A stretch of 45,575 bases of DNA from Clostridia bacterium (GCA_017476265.1 JAFVAC010000044.1:1-45575), one strand, 5' to 3'; positions 32,226-40,615 are shown, counted from the first letter of the stretch. The notes: generated by a model not told the origin, from the sequence alone. Translations and numbers: made by a program.

Positions 32226-32771
32226 TTATTTCTTATCCGTACTGCCGAAACCGCCGTTCCTGACGCCGGACGCGTCGTCGTCGAACGTGACGCCGTACTC
32301 GTAAAAGATTCCCTGACAAAAGCCCTGACCCGGCGACAACGTTAAAGTTTTGTTTTCTTTGCTGTCGTCGGTTATTTTGACCATGAGGTGTCCCTCGTTG
32401 TCGCTATAGTAATAGTCGCTGTCGATGATGGCGACGGTGTTGTTGAGTTGGAGCCGGTACTTGAATCCCAGTCCGCTCCTCGGATAGAGTTGAAGCACCC
32501 ACCCTTCTTCCATATAACTGCGGATCCCGGTCGGGATACGAGCGCTTTCGCCCGGTCGGAGAGTGAGCGCAAAGGGCGTCCCTATGTCGTAACCGGCACT
32601 GCCCGAGGTGGCTCTTTTCGGCAATTCGATCGCGTCGTACGCCGCACGGACGTCCTCTTCGGTCAGATCGAGCCCGCGCTCTATGACGAAGTCCTTCGCC
32701 GCGGCGAAAAAGATCGGGTACGAGACTTTTTCAAACCTTGCTATGCGTTTCATCAGTTCTTGTTCGCCCAT
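32226..32771 (-). CDS. dUTPase-like protein with an N-terminal extension
   Basis: Up to 181 residues. The trimeric dUTPase motifs are visible: motif I-like [13 protein letters not shown] (53-65), motif [21 protein letters not shown] then AIIDSDYY with the catalytic Asp, and motif [12 protein letters not shown] at the C-terminus. The usual bacterial dUTPase is about 145 residues; this one has about 45 extra residues at the N-terminus. The Gly-rich segment after DSDYY is also altered (YSDNEGHL), so specificity for dUTP is not certain. ATG 32771 lies inside the end of the upstream gene. ATG 32753 overlaps its stop codon (TGATG) and is the other plausible start. Neither has a good RBS, which fits translational coupling. 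Confidence 0.85.
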   Translation of the reverse strand: MGEQELMKRIARFEKVSYPIFFAAAKDFVIERGLDLTEEDVRAAYDAIELPKRATSGSAGYDIGTPFALTLRPGESARIPTGIRSYMEEGWVLQLYPRSGLGFKYRLQLNNTVAIIDSDYYYSDNEGHLMVKITDDSKENKTLTLSPGQGFCQGIFYEYGVTFDDDASGVRNGGFGSTDKK

Positions 32772-34102
32772 ACCGGTGCGGGTATGCGCCCTCCTCTTTG
32801 AATGAATCTTGCGGGGGAGACGGTAGAGAGCGGCATAACAGGAGCGGTCCCCAAAAGTCCGCCGAAACTCACTTCGTCCCCGACCGACTTGCCGTAGACG
32901 GGTATCACGCGGACGGCGGTGGTCTTGTTATTGACGACGCCGATCGCCGCTTCGTCGGCGATCAGAGCGGAGATGACTTCCTCTTTCGTGTCGCCGGGGA
33001 CGGCTATCATATCCAGTCCGACCGAACAGATGGCGGTCATCGCCTCCAACTTTTCGATCCTGAGCGCGCCCGACTTGGCGGCGTCTATCATACCGACGTC
33101 CTCGCTGACCGGGATAAACGCCCCCGACAGACCTCCGACGTGACTGGTCGCCATAATGCCGCCCTTTTTGACGGCGTCGTTGAGGAGGGCGAGACAAGCC
33201 GTAGTCCCACAAGCGCCGACCGACTCCAGCCCCATCTCCTCCAGTATGTGCGCGACGGAGTCCCCCATCGTCGGCGTGGGCGCCAAAGAGAGATCGACGA
33301 TGCCGAAGTTGGCGTTCAGTCGTCTCGACGCCTCCTGCGCGACGTATTGTCCCACGCGCGTGATTTTATAAGCCACCTTTTTGACCGTCTCCGCCACCTC
33401 GGTCAGGTCGCCGCGGACCCTTTCGAGCGCGGCTTTCACCACGCCCGGACCGCTGACGCCGACGTTGATGACCACGTCCTTTTCTCCCACTCCGTGGAAC
33501 GCCCCCGCCATAAAGGGATTGTCCTCGACGGCGTTGGCGAAGACGACGAGTTTGGCGCATCCGATGCTACCGTTGTCCCTCGTCGCGTAAGCCGTCTCTT
33601 TGACGATCTTGCCCATCAGGGCGACCGCGTCCATATTGATGCCCGCTTTGGTGGAGCCCACGTTGACGGAAGAGCAAACTCTGTCCGTACAAGCGAGCGC
33701 CTCGGGGATCGAACGAATAAAGTCCTCTTCATAAGAGGTCATACCCTTCTGCACCAGCGCCGTATAGCCGCCGATGAAGTCCACGCCGATGTCCTTTGCC
33801 GCACGGTCCAACGCTTTGGCGATCAAAACCGCCCCGCCGGTATGCGCGGTGATGATGGAGACGGGCGTGACGGAGACGCGCTTGTTGACGATGGGGATCC
33901 CGGTCTCGTGCGCGATCTCTTCGCCCACTTCCACAAGCCGCCCCGCCTTGTCTACGACCTTGTCATAGACGCGCCGAGCGGTGACCTCCGCCGTCTCTCC
34001 GATGCAGTCCAATAAGGATATACCCATCGTGATGGTCCTGACGTCCAGATGCTGGCTGTCCACCATGCGGTTGGTTTCCAATACTTCGTTAATCGAGATC
34101 AT
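32753..34102 (-). CDS. UPF0210 (PFL/DUF711) family protein
   Basis: A 449-residue cytosolic protein of the UPF0210 family, full length. Recognisable blocks are [30 protein letters not shown], the Gly-rich [15 protein letters not shown], and [16 protein letters not shown]. The family's enzymatic role is not established; the fold is related to pyruvate formate-lyase-like or glycyl-radical-associated proteins by name only. It follows the ACT-domain gene by 14 bases, the same pair seen in many Firmicutes, and the ACT protein probably acts as its ligand sensor (inference). Confidence 0.93.
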   Translation of the reverse strand: MISINEVLETNRMVDSQHLDVRTITMGISLLDCIGETAEVTARRVYDKVVDKAGRLVEVGEEIAHETGIPIVNKRVSVTPVSIITAHTGGAVLIAKALDRAAKDIGVDFIGGYTALVQKGMTSYEEDFIRSIPEALACTDRVCSSVNVGSTKAGINMDAVALMGKIVKETAYATRDNGSIGCAKLVVFANAVEDNPFMAGAFHGVGEKDVVINVGVSGPGVVKAALERVRGDLTEVAETVKKVAYKITRVGQYVAQEASRRLNANFGIVDLSLAPTPTMGDSVAHILEEMGLESVGACGTTACLALLNDAVKKGGIMATSHVGGLSGAFIPVSEDVGMIDAAKSGALRIEKLEAMTAICSVGLDMIAVPGDTKEEVISALIADEAAIGVVNNKTTAVRVIPVYGKSVGDEVSFGGLLGTAPVMPLSTVSPARFIQRGGRIPAPVWANKN

Positions 34103-34116
34103 ACTACGTCCCCGTC

Positions 34117-34386
34117 CTAAATCCTGTGCATCGTCCGGAAGATATCCTCGGTCTGGATGCGGATCTCCACGCCGATCTCTTTGCCCAAGTCGGACAAGAC
34201 GTCCGCCACCTCGGCGAACTTTTTGACGCAGTCCGTCGTATCCACCAACATGATCATAGAAAAGTACTTTTGCATGATCGTCTGCGAGATGTCCTCGACG
34301 TTAATGCCCAGTTCGTACAGCTTTCCGCTGACTTTGGCGATGATCCCTTTTTGGTCGGTCCCGAAGACCGATACGATCGCTCTCAT
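34117..34386 (-). CDS. ACT-domain protein (UPF0237)
   Basis: An 89-residue single ACT domain with the beta-alpha-beta-beta-alpha-beta pattern; [20 protein letters not shown] holds the Gly at the ligand-binding turn, and NVEDISQTI follows. ACT domains bind amino acids. CAGGAGAG precedes the ATG. It leads the operon with UPF0210 and the dUTPase-like gene. Confidence 0.93.
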   Translation of the reverse strand: MRAIVSVFGTDQKGIIAKVSGKLYELGINVEDISQTIMQKYFSMIMLVDTTDCVKKFAEVADVLSDLGKEIGVEIRIQTEDIFRTMHRI

Positions 34387-34425
34387 GACGCTCTCCTGAA
34401 AATGATTTTTTATTTTTGTCCTATT

Positions 34426-34454
34426 AGTATATCAAATTTATTCACGATAGACAA
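34426..34454 (-). promoter_or_regulatory. Sigma-A promoter of the UPF0237-UPF0210-dUTPase operon
   Basis: TTGTCT (34454-34449), 17 bp, TATACT (34431-34426). Confidence 0.8.
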
Positions 34455-34481
34455 ATATCTACAAAGATTTTCGGTTTTTTT

Positions 34482-35042
34482 ATGAAAAAAACGGTCCATA
34501 ATTGTGGTATGAAAAAATTACGCAAAAAGAAGGCATCACCCGTCGCCGATCCGTCCGTCCTCGTCAAAGAACAAGCGGCGCGCATAGCCGAACTGAAACA
34601 AGAAAACGCTTCTCTCGTCAAAAGGCTGGACGAATACGTCGCGCGGGAAAAGGAACTCGCCGATACGATCGCTTTTGCCAAAAAGAAGTGTGACGAATGG
34701 GTCTCCAACGCCAAAATAAAGTACGCTCTCGAATGCGAGCGACTGAAGACCTTCCGCGCAAAGTGGCTCTCCGCAGCCAAGGACGGCTACCTCAAATACG
34801 GGGTGGAAAAGACGGATCAGATCCTGCAAGAGTGCCGGGCGGAACTGGAAAAAGCCTTCGCCGACGATCTCGGCGTGACCGACTATCTGTTTGAACGCGA
34901 CCGGATCTCCGCCGAGCCCACGCTGGACTACCGCGCCATCATCTCCGACGAAGTGAAAAAGTCCCCGTCTACGTCCGACCAAAGACGAAAAATCGAGGAA
35001 CTGTCGGAGTCCGACCTCGCCGAACTGTTAAAACAGCTATAG
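34482..35042 (+). CDS. Coiled-coil protein of unknown function
   Basis: Up to 186 residues; no family recognised. A basic N-terminus (KKLRKKK) is followed by a heptad-rich coiled coil (about 28-70, LVKEQAARIAELKQENASLV) and then a helical segment with KYALECERLKTFRAKW. The tail is acidic and predicted helical. There is no signal peptide or membrane segment, so it is cytosolic. ATG 34509 (KKLRKKK) follows CATAAT by about seven bases and has no SD, so a leaderless message is possible; ATG 34482 also lacks an SD. Convergent with the unknown gene at 35076. Confidence 0.7.
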   Translation: MKKTVHNCGMKKLRKKKASPVADPSVLVKEQAARIAELKQENASLVKRLDEYVAREKELADTIAFAKKKCDEWVSNAKIKYALECERLKTFRAKWLSAAKDGYLKYGVEKTDQILQECRAELEKAFADDLGVTDYLFERDRISAEPTLDYRAIISDEVKKSPSTSDQRRKIEELSESDLAELLKQL

Positions 35043-35065
35043 TAAGGACAAAAACGACGTAAAAT

Positions 35066-35116
35066 AGGCAGACTTCTATCCCATATCCAATCCGAGGAGT
35101 AAGAATCTGCCTTTTT
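35066..35116 (+). terminator. Possible terminator inside the converging gene
   Basis: AGGCAGA (35066-35072) pairs with TCTGCCT (35106-35112), then TTTT. The loop is large (33 bases) and the 3' arm lies in the last codons of the opposite gene. Confidence 0.4.
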
Positions 35117-35882
35117 CGGCGACTCTTCGTATCTCGGACTTGTCGTATCGATAGACGAACTTCTCGTCGTCCTTTCTCCACTCCATCTCCGAAAGAAAGT
35201 CCTCCACCGTATCGTAACAGAGGAGCTGTCGTATCGTCGCGGTCAAGAAGTCCGTCGGGACGTTCTCTTTTACGATGGTGACGATATCCTCCAACCAGTA
35301 GTAAGAGCCCTCCTGCGGCAAAACGGGCAAGAGAAAAAGGTTCGTCTGCATATTGTCGTCGTAAAAACTGTCCGTATACTTGTCCTCATCGGTCAAAAGA
35401 TAGTTCTTATCCCCCGTCTCCGATATCCTCTTAGCAAGCAGCGTCGCGTATCCCGACGCCTCGAACATCTCCCGATAGAGGGATTTTGGCACCGAAAACT
35501 CGGTCTTGGGGGGCGTGACGTTTGCCAAAGTCCGCTTCCCCGTGGGTCTCACGAGATCTTTCCGGTCCATTCCGAAATTCCAAGCGTAGGCAGAATAGTT
35601 TTTTTTCGGGTCCTCTCCGTGCGCTTTCGCCATCACCCAGCCGAAATGGCGGGTCGAGTAGCGTATCATACGGTAGTCGTCCAGAACGGGCGCGCAGTCA
35701 TAGCCGTCCTGATGCTCGTTGCCGCTGAAAAAATACCCGTGCGCGCGGATATCCTCCGCCACCGCCTCGTCCTCTTTATCGGTCCCGCCGTAGCCGAGCC
35801 GGTTGCACTTGTTGCCGACAAAATTGTGTTCGTCGAAGGTCGTCCACCCAAGCACCCGCGGCCTTTTCTTCTCGTCAGCCAT
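35076..35882 (-). CDS. Protein of unknown function
   Basis: 268 residues from ATG 35882, chosen because AGGAGGAG lies directly upstream and the likely transcription start is near 35925, which excludes a longer form. No family recognised. The product is soluble and rich in Asp, Tyr and charged residues, with motifs such as WTTFDEHNFVGNKCNRLGYG at the N-terminus and STRHFGWVMAKAHGEDP in the middle, which look like a conserved globular fold. No signal peptide, no membrane segment, no nucleotide-binding loop. It is a single-gene unit between two promoter-bearing neighbours. Confidence 0.78.
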   Translation of the reverse strand: MADEKKRPRVLGWTTFDEHNFVGNKCNRLGYGGTDKEDEAVAEDIRAHGYFFSGNEHQDGYDCAPVLDDYRMIRYSTRHFGWVMAKAHGEDPKKNYSAYAWNFGMDRKDLVRPTGKRTLANVTPPKTEFSVPKSLYREMFEASGYATLLAKRISETGDKNYLLTDEDKYTDSFYDDNMQTNLFLLPVLPQEGSYYWLEDIVTIVKENVPTDFLTATIRQLLCYDTVEDFLSEMEWRKDDEKFVYRYDKSEIRRVAEKGRFLLLGLDMG

Positions 35883-35931
35883 TTTCTCCTCCTCGCGCCG
35901 CTTGCGCGTAGATTGCGATCGTTCTTTTCCT

Positions 35932-35960
35932 ATTGTATCATACGCCTCCGATCGTGACAA
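35932..35960 (-). promoter_or_regulatory. Sigma-A promoter of the unknown gene at 35882
   Basis: TTGTCA (35960-35955), 17 bp, TACAAT (35937-35932). Confidence 0.82.
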
Positions 35961-36097
35961 CCGAAAAAAATCCCTGAATTTGCGCCCGAGACGAGCGACC
36001 TTTTGCATAATTCTTTTGCATATTTGAATATTATTTTATTTTTATGCGTATATTGTGAATATTTTTAGATTTTTTTTGGATAATTATAATAAAATGT

Positions 36098-36126
36098 TTG
36101 ACGAACGGGACCGAGTGGGATATAAT
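36098..36126 (+). promoter_or_regulatory. Sigma-A promoter of argG
   Basis: TTGACG (36098-36103), 17 bp, TATAAT (36121-36126). Two AT-rich TGAAT half-sites (36025-36029, 36056-36060) lie upstream and are weakly ARG-box-like. Confidence 0.85.
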
Positions 36127-36141
36127 CGAATCACAAACGTG

Positions 36142-36165
36142 CCGAAAGAGCGTCATCTCTTTCGG
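36142..36165 (+). other. Leader hairpin of argG
   Basis: Perfect 9-bp stem CCGAAAGAG / CTCTTTCGG with loop CGTCAT, ending a few bases before the GGAGG ribosome site. There is no U-run. It could stabilise the message or mask the start. Confidence 0.65.
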
Positions 36166-36178
36166 GCGACGGAGGAAT

Positions 36179-37402
36179 ATGAAAAAGATAAAGAAGATCG
36201 TCCTTGCCTACTCGGGCGGACTGGATACGTCCATCATCATACCGTGGTTAAAGGAGAACTTTGACGACCCGGAGATCATCGCGGTCAGCGGCGACGTGGG
36301 GCAGGGGACCGAACTGGACGGACTGGAAGAAAAGGCGATCAAGACCGGCGCAAGCAAACTGTACATCGCCGACTTAAAAGAAGAATTTGTGCAAGACTAC
36401 GTATACCCCACCCTGAAAGCGGGAGCGAAGTACGAAAACGAGTACCTTTTGGGCACGTCTTTCGCCCGCCCCATCATCGCGAAGAAGATCGTGGAGATCG
36501 CCAAAGCGGAGGGCGCGGACGCCATCTGTCACGGCTGTACCGGAAAAGGAAACGATCAGGTGCGCTTTGAATTGACGATCAAAGCCTTTGCGCCGGACAT
36601 GCAGATCATCGCCCCGTGGCGGATCTGGGACATCAAGTCGCGCGAAGAGGAAATAGCCTACGCCGAGGCGCACAACGTCCCGCTGAAGATCAACCGCGAG
36701 ACCAACTACAGCAAGGACAAAAACCTCTGGCACTTGTCCCACGAAGGACTGGACCTCGAAGACCCGGCGAACGAGCCGCAATACGACAAGGAGGGTTTTC
36801 TCGAAATGGGCGTCAGTCCCGAACAGGCACCCGACAAGCCGACCTATATCACTTTGCACTTTGAAAAGGGCGTCCCCACCCACCTCGACGGGAAAAAGCT
36901 GAACGGCGTCGAAATGGTCTCCGCCCTCAACGAACTCGGCGGAAAGAACGGCGTCGGTATCATCGATCTGGTCGAGAACCGCCTGGTCGGAATGAAGTCC
37001 CGCGGCGTATACGAGACCCCGGGCGGCACCATTTTGTACAAGGCGCACGAACTCTTAGAGACCCTGTGCCTCGACCGCGACACCCAACACTACAAGTACC
37101 TCGTATCTCAACAGTTCGCCGAACTGGTCTACTTCGGAAAGTGGTTCACCCCGCTACGCGAGGCTCTTTCCGCTTTCGTCGAGAAGACGCAGGAGACGGT
37201 GACCGGGGACGTCAAACTGAAACTGTACAAAGGTAACGTCATCCCCGCCGGGATCACCAGTCCGTATTCTCTGTACGACGAGGAGATCGCCACCTTCGAC
37301 GAAGATCACGTCTACGACCAAAACGACAGCGCGGGCTTCATCAACCTCTTTGGTCTTCCGATCAAAGTGCGCGCGAAGATGGAGCAAAAAAACAACAAAT
37401 AA
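36179..37402 (+). CDS. argG: Argininosuccinate synthase
   Basis: 408 residues from ATG 36179, chosen for GGAGG eight bases upstream; the upstream in-frame codons overlap the promoter. It joins citrulline and aspartate with ATP to argininosuccinate in arginine synthesis. The ATP-binding AYSGGLDTS (9-17) is intact, as are [24 protein letters not shown], and [17 protein letters not shown], which bind citrulline and aspartate. The length matches the family (about 400). No other arginine gene is in the window, so argH, which often follows argG, must lie elsewhere. It ends in a strong convergent terminator. Confidence 0.97.
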   Translation: MKKIKKIVLAYSGGLDTSIIIPWLKENFDDPEIIAVSGDVGQGTELDGLEEKAIKTGASKLYIADLKEEFVQDYVYPTLKAGAKYENEYLLGTSFARPIIAKKIVEIAKAEGADAICHGCTGKGNDQVRFELTIKAFAPDMQIIAPWRIWDIKSREEEIAYAEAHNVPLKINRETNYSKDKNLWHLSHEGLDLEDPANEPQYDKEGFLEMGVSPEQAPDKPTYITLHFEKGVPTHLDGKKLNGVEMVSALNELGGKNGVGIIDLVENRLVGMKSRGVYETPGGTILYKAHELLETLCLDRDTQHYKYLVSQQFAELVYFGKWFTPLREALSAFVEKTQETVTGDVKLKLYKGNVIPAGITSPYSLYDEEIATFDEDHVYDQNDSAGFINLFGLPIKVRAKMEQKNNK

Positions 37403-37430
37403 TCGTCATCAATCTCTTCTCCCTTTTGTA

Positions 37431-37464
37431 AAAACGCGTCCCATCCTCCTTTGGGGCGCGTTTT
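37431..37464. terminator. Bidirectional terminator between argG and the SirTM operon
   Basis: 12-bp stem AAAACGCGTCCC / GGGGCGCGTTTT (one G-T pair) with a 10-base loop; T on the + side and T-run on the - side. Confidence 0.88.
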
Positions 37465-37472
37465 CCTCTGTT

Positions 37473-38327
37473 TCATTTTCCGAGGACGTCTTTGATCGTC
37501 CGTCCGATATCGGCGTCGATCAGGACGCTTCGATCGGCGATCCGATCGGGGCAGACCGCCTCGCCGAGATTGATACAGACGTAAGTCGCCTGCGTATTGG
37601 CGGCTGCCATTCGCCAAAACGGGTACTTGATGATGACGGGGGTATTGCCGCCTACGCCGAGTTCCAATAAGACGATCTTTTTGTCCGCGAATCTATCCAC
37701 GAAGTCGGAGTATCGCTTGGCGGCGGCGTGCCAGCCGGCGTCCTCGACGAAAGTATCGTCGCATCGGAGATTGGTCTCCATCGGTCCGCCGCAGACCGGA
37801 CAGCGCGGCAAAAGACTTTTTGGCACGCGCATATCCTTTTGCTCCGCGCACATCTTTTTGACGATCTCCTCGTTGTCGTACGTCCGCTTGTGACAGGGCT
37901 TTTTGCACTGAAAAAGCCCATAGTCCCCTTGGGTATAAAACAGCCGCTTTTTATCGAACCCACTTTTTTGAAAACAGTGGTCCACGTTGGTGGTCAGGAC
38001 GAAATACTCCTTGTTTTTGACCAGCTCAAACAGATCGGAATATACGGGTTTGGGTATCTCGGAATAGCGGTTGAGGAGTATATTCCTCGACCAAAACGCC
38101 CATTTCTCCTCCTCGGTCTTATACGGGTAAAAGCCGCCGGAATACATATCCGTAAAGCCGTATTTAGCGCGGAAGTCGGAAAAGGTATTCTCAAACCGCT
38201 CGCCGGAATAGGTATATCCCGCCGAGGCGGACAGTCCCGCGCCGCCGCCGATAAGCACTGCGTCCGCGTCCGCAAGGGCGCGTCTTATTCTATCGATTTT
38301 TTTCGAGTAACTGTCGGTATAATTCAT
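37473..38327 (-). CDS. Class M sirtuin (SirTM), protein ADP-ribosyltransferase type
   Basis: About 284 residues from ATG 38327 (AAGAAG seven bases upstream); ATG 38333 and TTG 38351 are alternatives. The sirtuin NAD site is IGGGAGLSASAGY (26-38), then LTTNVDHCF (111-119). At the place of the catalytic His of deacetylase sirtuins the sequence is YTQGDYG with Gln133, the hallmark of class M sirtuins, which ADP-ribosylate proteins instead of deacetylating them. CKKPC (141-145) and CPVCG (176-180) form the zinc site. The start overlaps the macrodomain gene by about 38 bases, so the two are translationally coupled. Last gene of the operon before a bidirectional terminator. Confidence 0.92.
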   Translation of the reverse strand: MNYTDSYSKKIDRIRRALADADAVLIGGGAGLSASAGYTYSGERFENTFSDFRAKYGFTDMYSGGFYPYKTEEEKWAFWSRNILLNRYSEIPKPVYSDLFELVKNKEYFVLTTNVDHCFQKSGFDKKRLFYTQGDYGLFQCKKPCHKRTYDNEEIVKKMCAEQKDMRVPKSLLPRCPVCGGPMETNLRCDDTFVEDAGWHAAAKRYSDFVDRFADKKIVLLELGVGGNTPVIIKYPFWRMAAANTQATYVCINLGEAVCPDRIADRSVLIDADIGRTIKDVLGK

Positions 38328-39054
38328 AGTCATACTTCTTAAAGACGTCAAAGATCACTTTGATCCCGCTCCCGGTGCGCGCCTTGAAGTCCCGCACGGT
38401 GCGGACGGCGATCTTGGCGGCTTCGTCGTTGGGGAAGCCGAAGACCCCGGTGGAGATACAGCAAAAGGCGACGGACTCCAAGCCGTTCTTTACGGCAAGA
38501 TCCAGACAGCTGACGTAGCAGGACCGCAGGTCCGACTTGTTTTTTTCGGTCAATCGTCCGCTTACGATGGGTCCCACCGTATGCAGAACGTACTTGGACG
38601 GCAGATTGTATGCGGGGGTGATTTTGGCGACCCCGGTAGGCTCGTCGTGCCCTTGCGCGCGCATCAGTTCGTCGCACGAAAGCCGCAGTCGGACGCCGGC
38701 ATAGGTGTGGATGCAGTTGTCGATGCAGGCGTGACAAGGGGCAAAACAGCCGAGGAGTTCCTTATTGGCGGCGTTGACGACGGCGTCCGATTGCAGCCGG
38801 GTGATGTCCCCCTGCCAAAGGGCGATCCCGTCCTCGTCAAACGTCAGATCGGAGAGCCTCACGATCCCGCGCTCGAAAAGGCGCCCCTGCAAGTACTCGT
38901 CCTCCTTTTTGAGATACTCTTCGGAGACGGGGTAGGGCGGACGCACGTTGACGAGCGACCGATAAAGACGTTTTTCTTCCTCCGCCGAAAGGCGTCCGTC
39001 CCATTTCTCCCCTCGCTCTTGCAAGAGGTAGGATATCAGATCCGCTCTGCTCAT
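38290..39054 (-). CDS. Zinc-dependent macrodomain, ADP-ribosyl hydrolase
   Basis: 254 residues. An N-terminal helical extension (1-75) precedes the macrodomain: WQGDITRLQSDAVVNAANKE (80-99) and STGVFGFP (201-208) form the ADP-ribose pocket. GCFAPCHACIDNCIH (102-116) carries the Cys and His ligands that define the Zn-macro subgroup linked to SirTM sirtuins. Members remove mono-ADP-ribose from proteins modified by their neighbour SirTM. Start and previous stop overlap (ATGA), and the gene overlaps the SirTM gene, so writer and eraser are made together. Confidence 0.93.
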   Translation of the reverse strand: MSRADLISYLLQERGEKWDGRLSAEEEKRLYRSLVNVRPPYPVSEEYLKKEDEYLQGRLFERGIVRLSDLTFDEDGIALWQGDITRLQSDAVVNAANKELLGCFAPCHACIDNCIHTYAGVRLRLSCDELMRAQGHDEPTGVAKITPAYNLPSKYVLHTVGPIVSGRLTEKNKSDLRSCYVSCLDLAVKNGLESVAFCCISTGVFGFPNDEAAKIAVRTVRDFKARTGSGIKVIFDVFKKYDYELYRQLLEKNR

Positions 39055-39446
39055 TCTTCGATCCTCTCCGGCGCGGCGTAAAAGTTGTATTTCAGGGCGA
39101 CTACGTCCTCCAAACGGAAGACGACGAACCTGCCGTCCCCCGCTCTGTAAAGCTGTCTGGGTCCGGTCGGGTCGGCAAGGACCGCCTCTTGCGCCTCTAT
39201 ACGGTCGTCTTGGACCGCTCTCGCCGTCACGCGGAGCCAGGTACCGCCGTCGTACATCCCGGAGAGCTCCAAAAGCGGATTCTTCGACAGCTGTTTGTAG
39301 ATCTCCTTGTGATTCCCACAGCAGATATACGCCTTGTCCTCGAACTCCGCGACGGTGGAAAAAGGTCTCACCCGCGGCTGATCGCCCTCGACGGTCGCAA
39401 TGTAAAAGATCTTCACTTTCTTCAATTCTTGTACGACTTTGTTCAT
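39051..39446 (-). CDS. PNPOx-like FMN-binding split-barrel protein
   Basis: 131 residues of the pyridoxamine-5'-phosphate-oxidase-like fold. KIFYIATVEGDQPRVRPFS is the usual start of the small flavin-binding members of this family, and YICCGNHKEIYKQLSKNPLL follows; the C-terminus is short and hydrophilic. Such proteins bind FMN, F420 or haem-like cofactors, and most are uncharacterised; true PNP oxidase is longer (about 200), so vitamin B6 synthesis is unlikely. AGGAGG precedes ATG 39446. It stands between the Rrf2 gene and the macrodomain gene, four bases overlapping the latter, which suggests a redox role tied to the ADP-ribosylation pair. Confidence 0.9.
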   Translation of the reverse strand: MNKVVQELKKVKIFYIATVEGDQPRVRPFSTVAEFEDKAYICCGNHKEIYKQLSKNPLLELSGMYDGGTWLRVTARAVQDDRIEAQEAVLADPTGPRQLYRAGDGRFVVFRLEDVVALKYNFYAAPERIEE

Positions 39447-39456
39447 ATTTTTCCTC

Positions 39457-39897
39457 CTATGATTGTTTTTCGATCGCTCTTTTTACATCCTCGTAGACGT
39501 CGGAGAGGTATATTTTTTTCATCTCGCCCTCCATCGCCAAGCGGACTTGGGTCAGTCGGTCGTCCAAAGCCGCGTGTACGTTCCTCCCCACGGGACAGAG
39601 AGGATTGGGCTCGTGAAAGTGAAACAGTTCTCCCTCCGCTCCGCTGTCCACGGCGGCGTAGACGTCGAAGAACGTGATCTCCTCCAAGGGTCGGGAGAGC
39701 GTGATGCCCGTCTTGCCCTGACTGGACGTCAACAACCCGGCTCTTTTCAAGTCGGACATCACCGTCCGCACGATGACGGGATTGGTCCCCACGCTCCCGG
39801 CTAAAAAGCCGCTCGTCACCTCTCTCCCCTCGAAATACTTCACGGCGACAAGCAGATGCACGGCTATGGTGAATTGATTGGTGATACGCATACGCAC
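39457..39897 (-). CDS. Rrf2-family transcriptional regulator
   Basis: 146 residues. The winged helix begins RITNQFTIAVHLLVAVKYF and has SGFLAGSVGTNPVIVRTVMS as its recognition part. PNPLCPVGRNV near residue 95-105 keeps one conserved Cys as in YwnA-like members, not the three Cys that hold a 2Fe-2S cluster in IscR or NsrR, so redox sensing by thiol is more likely than by a cluster. The promoter and an inverted repeat lie just upstream, which fits autoregulation of the whole operon (inference). AAGGAG lies before ATG 39897. First gene of the operon. Confidence 0.9.
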   Translation of the reverse strand: MRMRITNQFTIAVHLLVAVKYFEGREVTSGFLAGSVGTNPVIVRTVMSDLKRAGLLTSSQGKTGITLSRPLEEITFFDVYAAVDSGAEGELFHFHEPNPLCPVGRNVHAALDDRLTQVRLAMEGEMKKIYLSDVYEDVKRAIEKQS

Positions 39898-39912
39898 TCC
39901 TTTTTCTCCTCT

Positions 39913-39941
39913 ATCTTACCGCGGGAAAGTCTACTTGTCAA
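39913..39941 (-). promoter_or_regulatory. Sigma-A promoter of the Rrf2-SirTM operon
   Basis: TTGACA (39941-39936), 17 bp, TAAGAT (39918-39913). Confidence 0.87.
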
Positions 39942-39957
39942 TTATTTTTTTACAAGT
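39933..39957. promoter_or_regulatory. Inverted repeat over the -35, candidate Rrf2 operator
   Basis: ACTTGT (39933-39938) and ACAAGT (39952-39957), 13 bases apart, AT-rich centre. The first arm covers most of the -35 box. Confidence 0.5.
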
Positions 39958-39986
39958 GGAGCGAAAATTTTTTTTGCAAAAAAAAA

Positions 39987-40006
39987 ATTGGGGGCGAGCC
40001 CCCAAT
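39987..40006 (-). terminator. Terminator after the 4-TM membrane protein gene
   Basis: ATTGGGGGC-TC-GCCCCCAAT followed by nine or more T on the minus strand. Confidence 0.95.
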
Positions 40007-40007
40007 G

Positions 40008-40577
40008 CTATGCGTTTTTCTTTGAGCCCTTTCGAGCGAAAAGGAAAATCGCCGTCGTAACGGACAGATAGAGAAAACAGGCAACGGCGACGATAACGAT
40101 CACCGCGATATTGCCGAGGACTTTTTCATTCAGCCCTCGATACAGGAACAATAAACACCCGATGATCGGCACCGCAAAAGCGGCGCAGGAAAAGAAAAGT
40201 TTTCTCTTCCCGACGGCATTCCGGTGTTCCTTATCCTTATTTGTCTCGCAATTCGATTCCCAAAACAACTTATCTACGTCCCCTTGATAGTCCAACAACT
40301 CCGCGATTTTACTTTCCAACTCTTTGAGAAAATTATGTAATCTCTTATGCATTGAATACGAATAGAGTATCTGAATCGTGTAAAAAACGGATATGATCGG
40401 CATAATGAGAAAGGCGAAAAGCGCATAATCGAAAGACGTGAATCCGATCGTCAACAAAGCGCATATCGCCACCACCTCCTGTATGGCGAAATGATCGCGT
40501 TGCGTGATCCGCATCTGTATCTCCTTGCGACAATCGAGATAGGACGCCTTAAAAAAATCAAGCTGTTTTTCTTTCAT
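40008..40577 (-). CDS. Small membrane protein of unknown function
   Basis: 189 residues; family not recognised. Residues 1-30 are polar (CRKEIQMRITQRDHFAIQEV), followed by two hydrophobic segments (about 33-72), a charged helix (75-120) with KELESKIAELLD, and two more membrane segments (about 127-146 and 154-176), ending in RKGSKKNA. The arrangement of a soluble helix between two pairs of membrane helices resembles small SLATT-like proteins, but I see no diagnostic motif. AAAAGGAG precedes ATG 40577. A plausible promoter overlaps the stop codon of the BspA gene. Confidence 0.75.
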   Translation of the reverse strand: MKEKQLDFFKASYLDCRKEIQMRITQRDHFAIQEVVAICALLTIGFTSFDYALFAFLIMPIISVFYTIQILYSYSMHKRLHNFLKELESKIAELLDYQGDVDKLFWESNCETNKDKEHRNAVGKRKLFFSCAAFAVPIIGCLLFLYRGLNEKVLGNIAVIVIVAVACFLYLSVTTAIFLFARKGSKKNA

Positions 40578-40615
40578 CTTTTTCTCCTTTTCGGAAGGAT
40601 GTTTCTCCTATCCGA

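Noticed and set aside
40008-40577. SLATT-type defence effector
   Set aside because: Only the overall membrane layout is similar; no SMODS, SLOG or nuclease partner is nearby.
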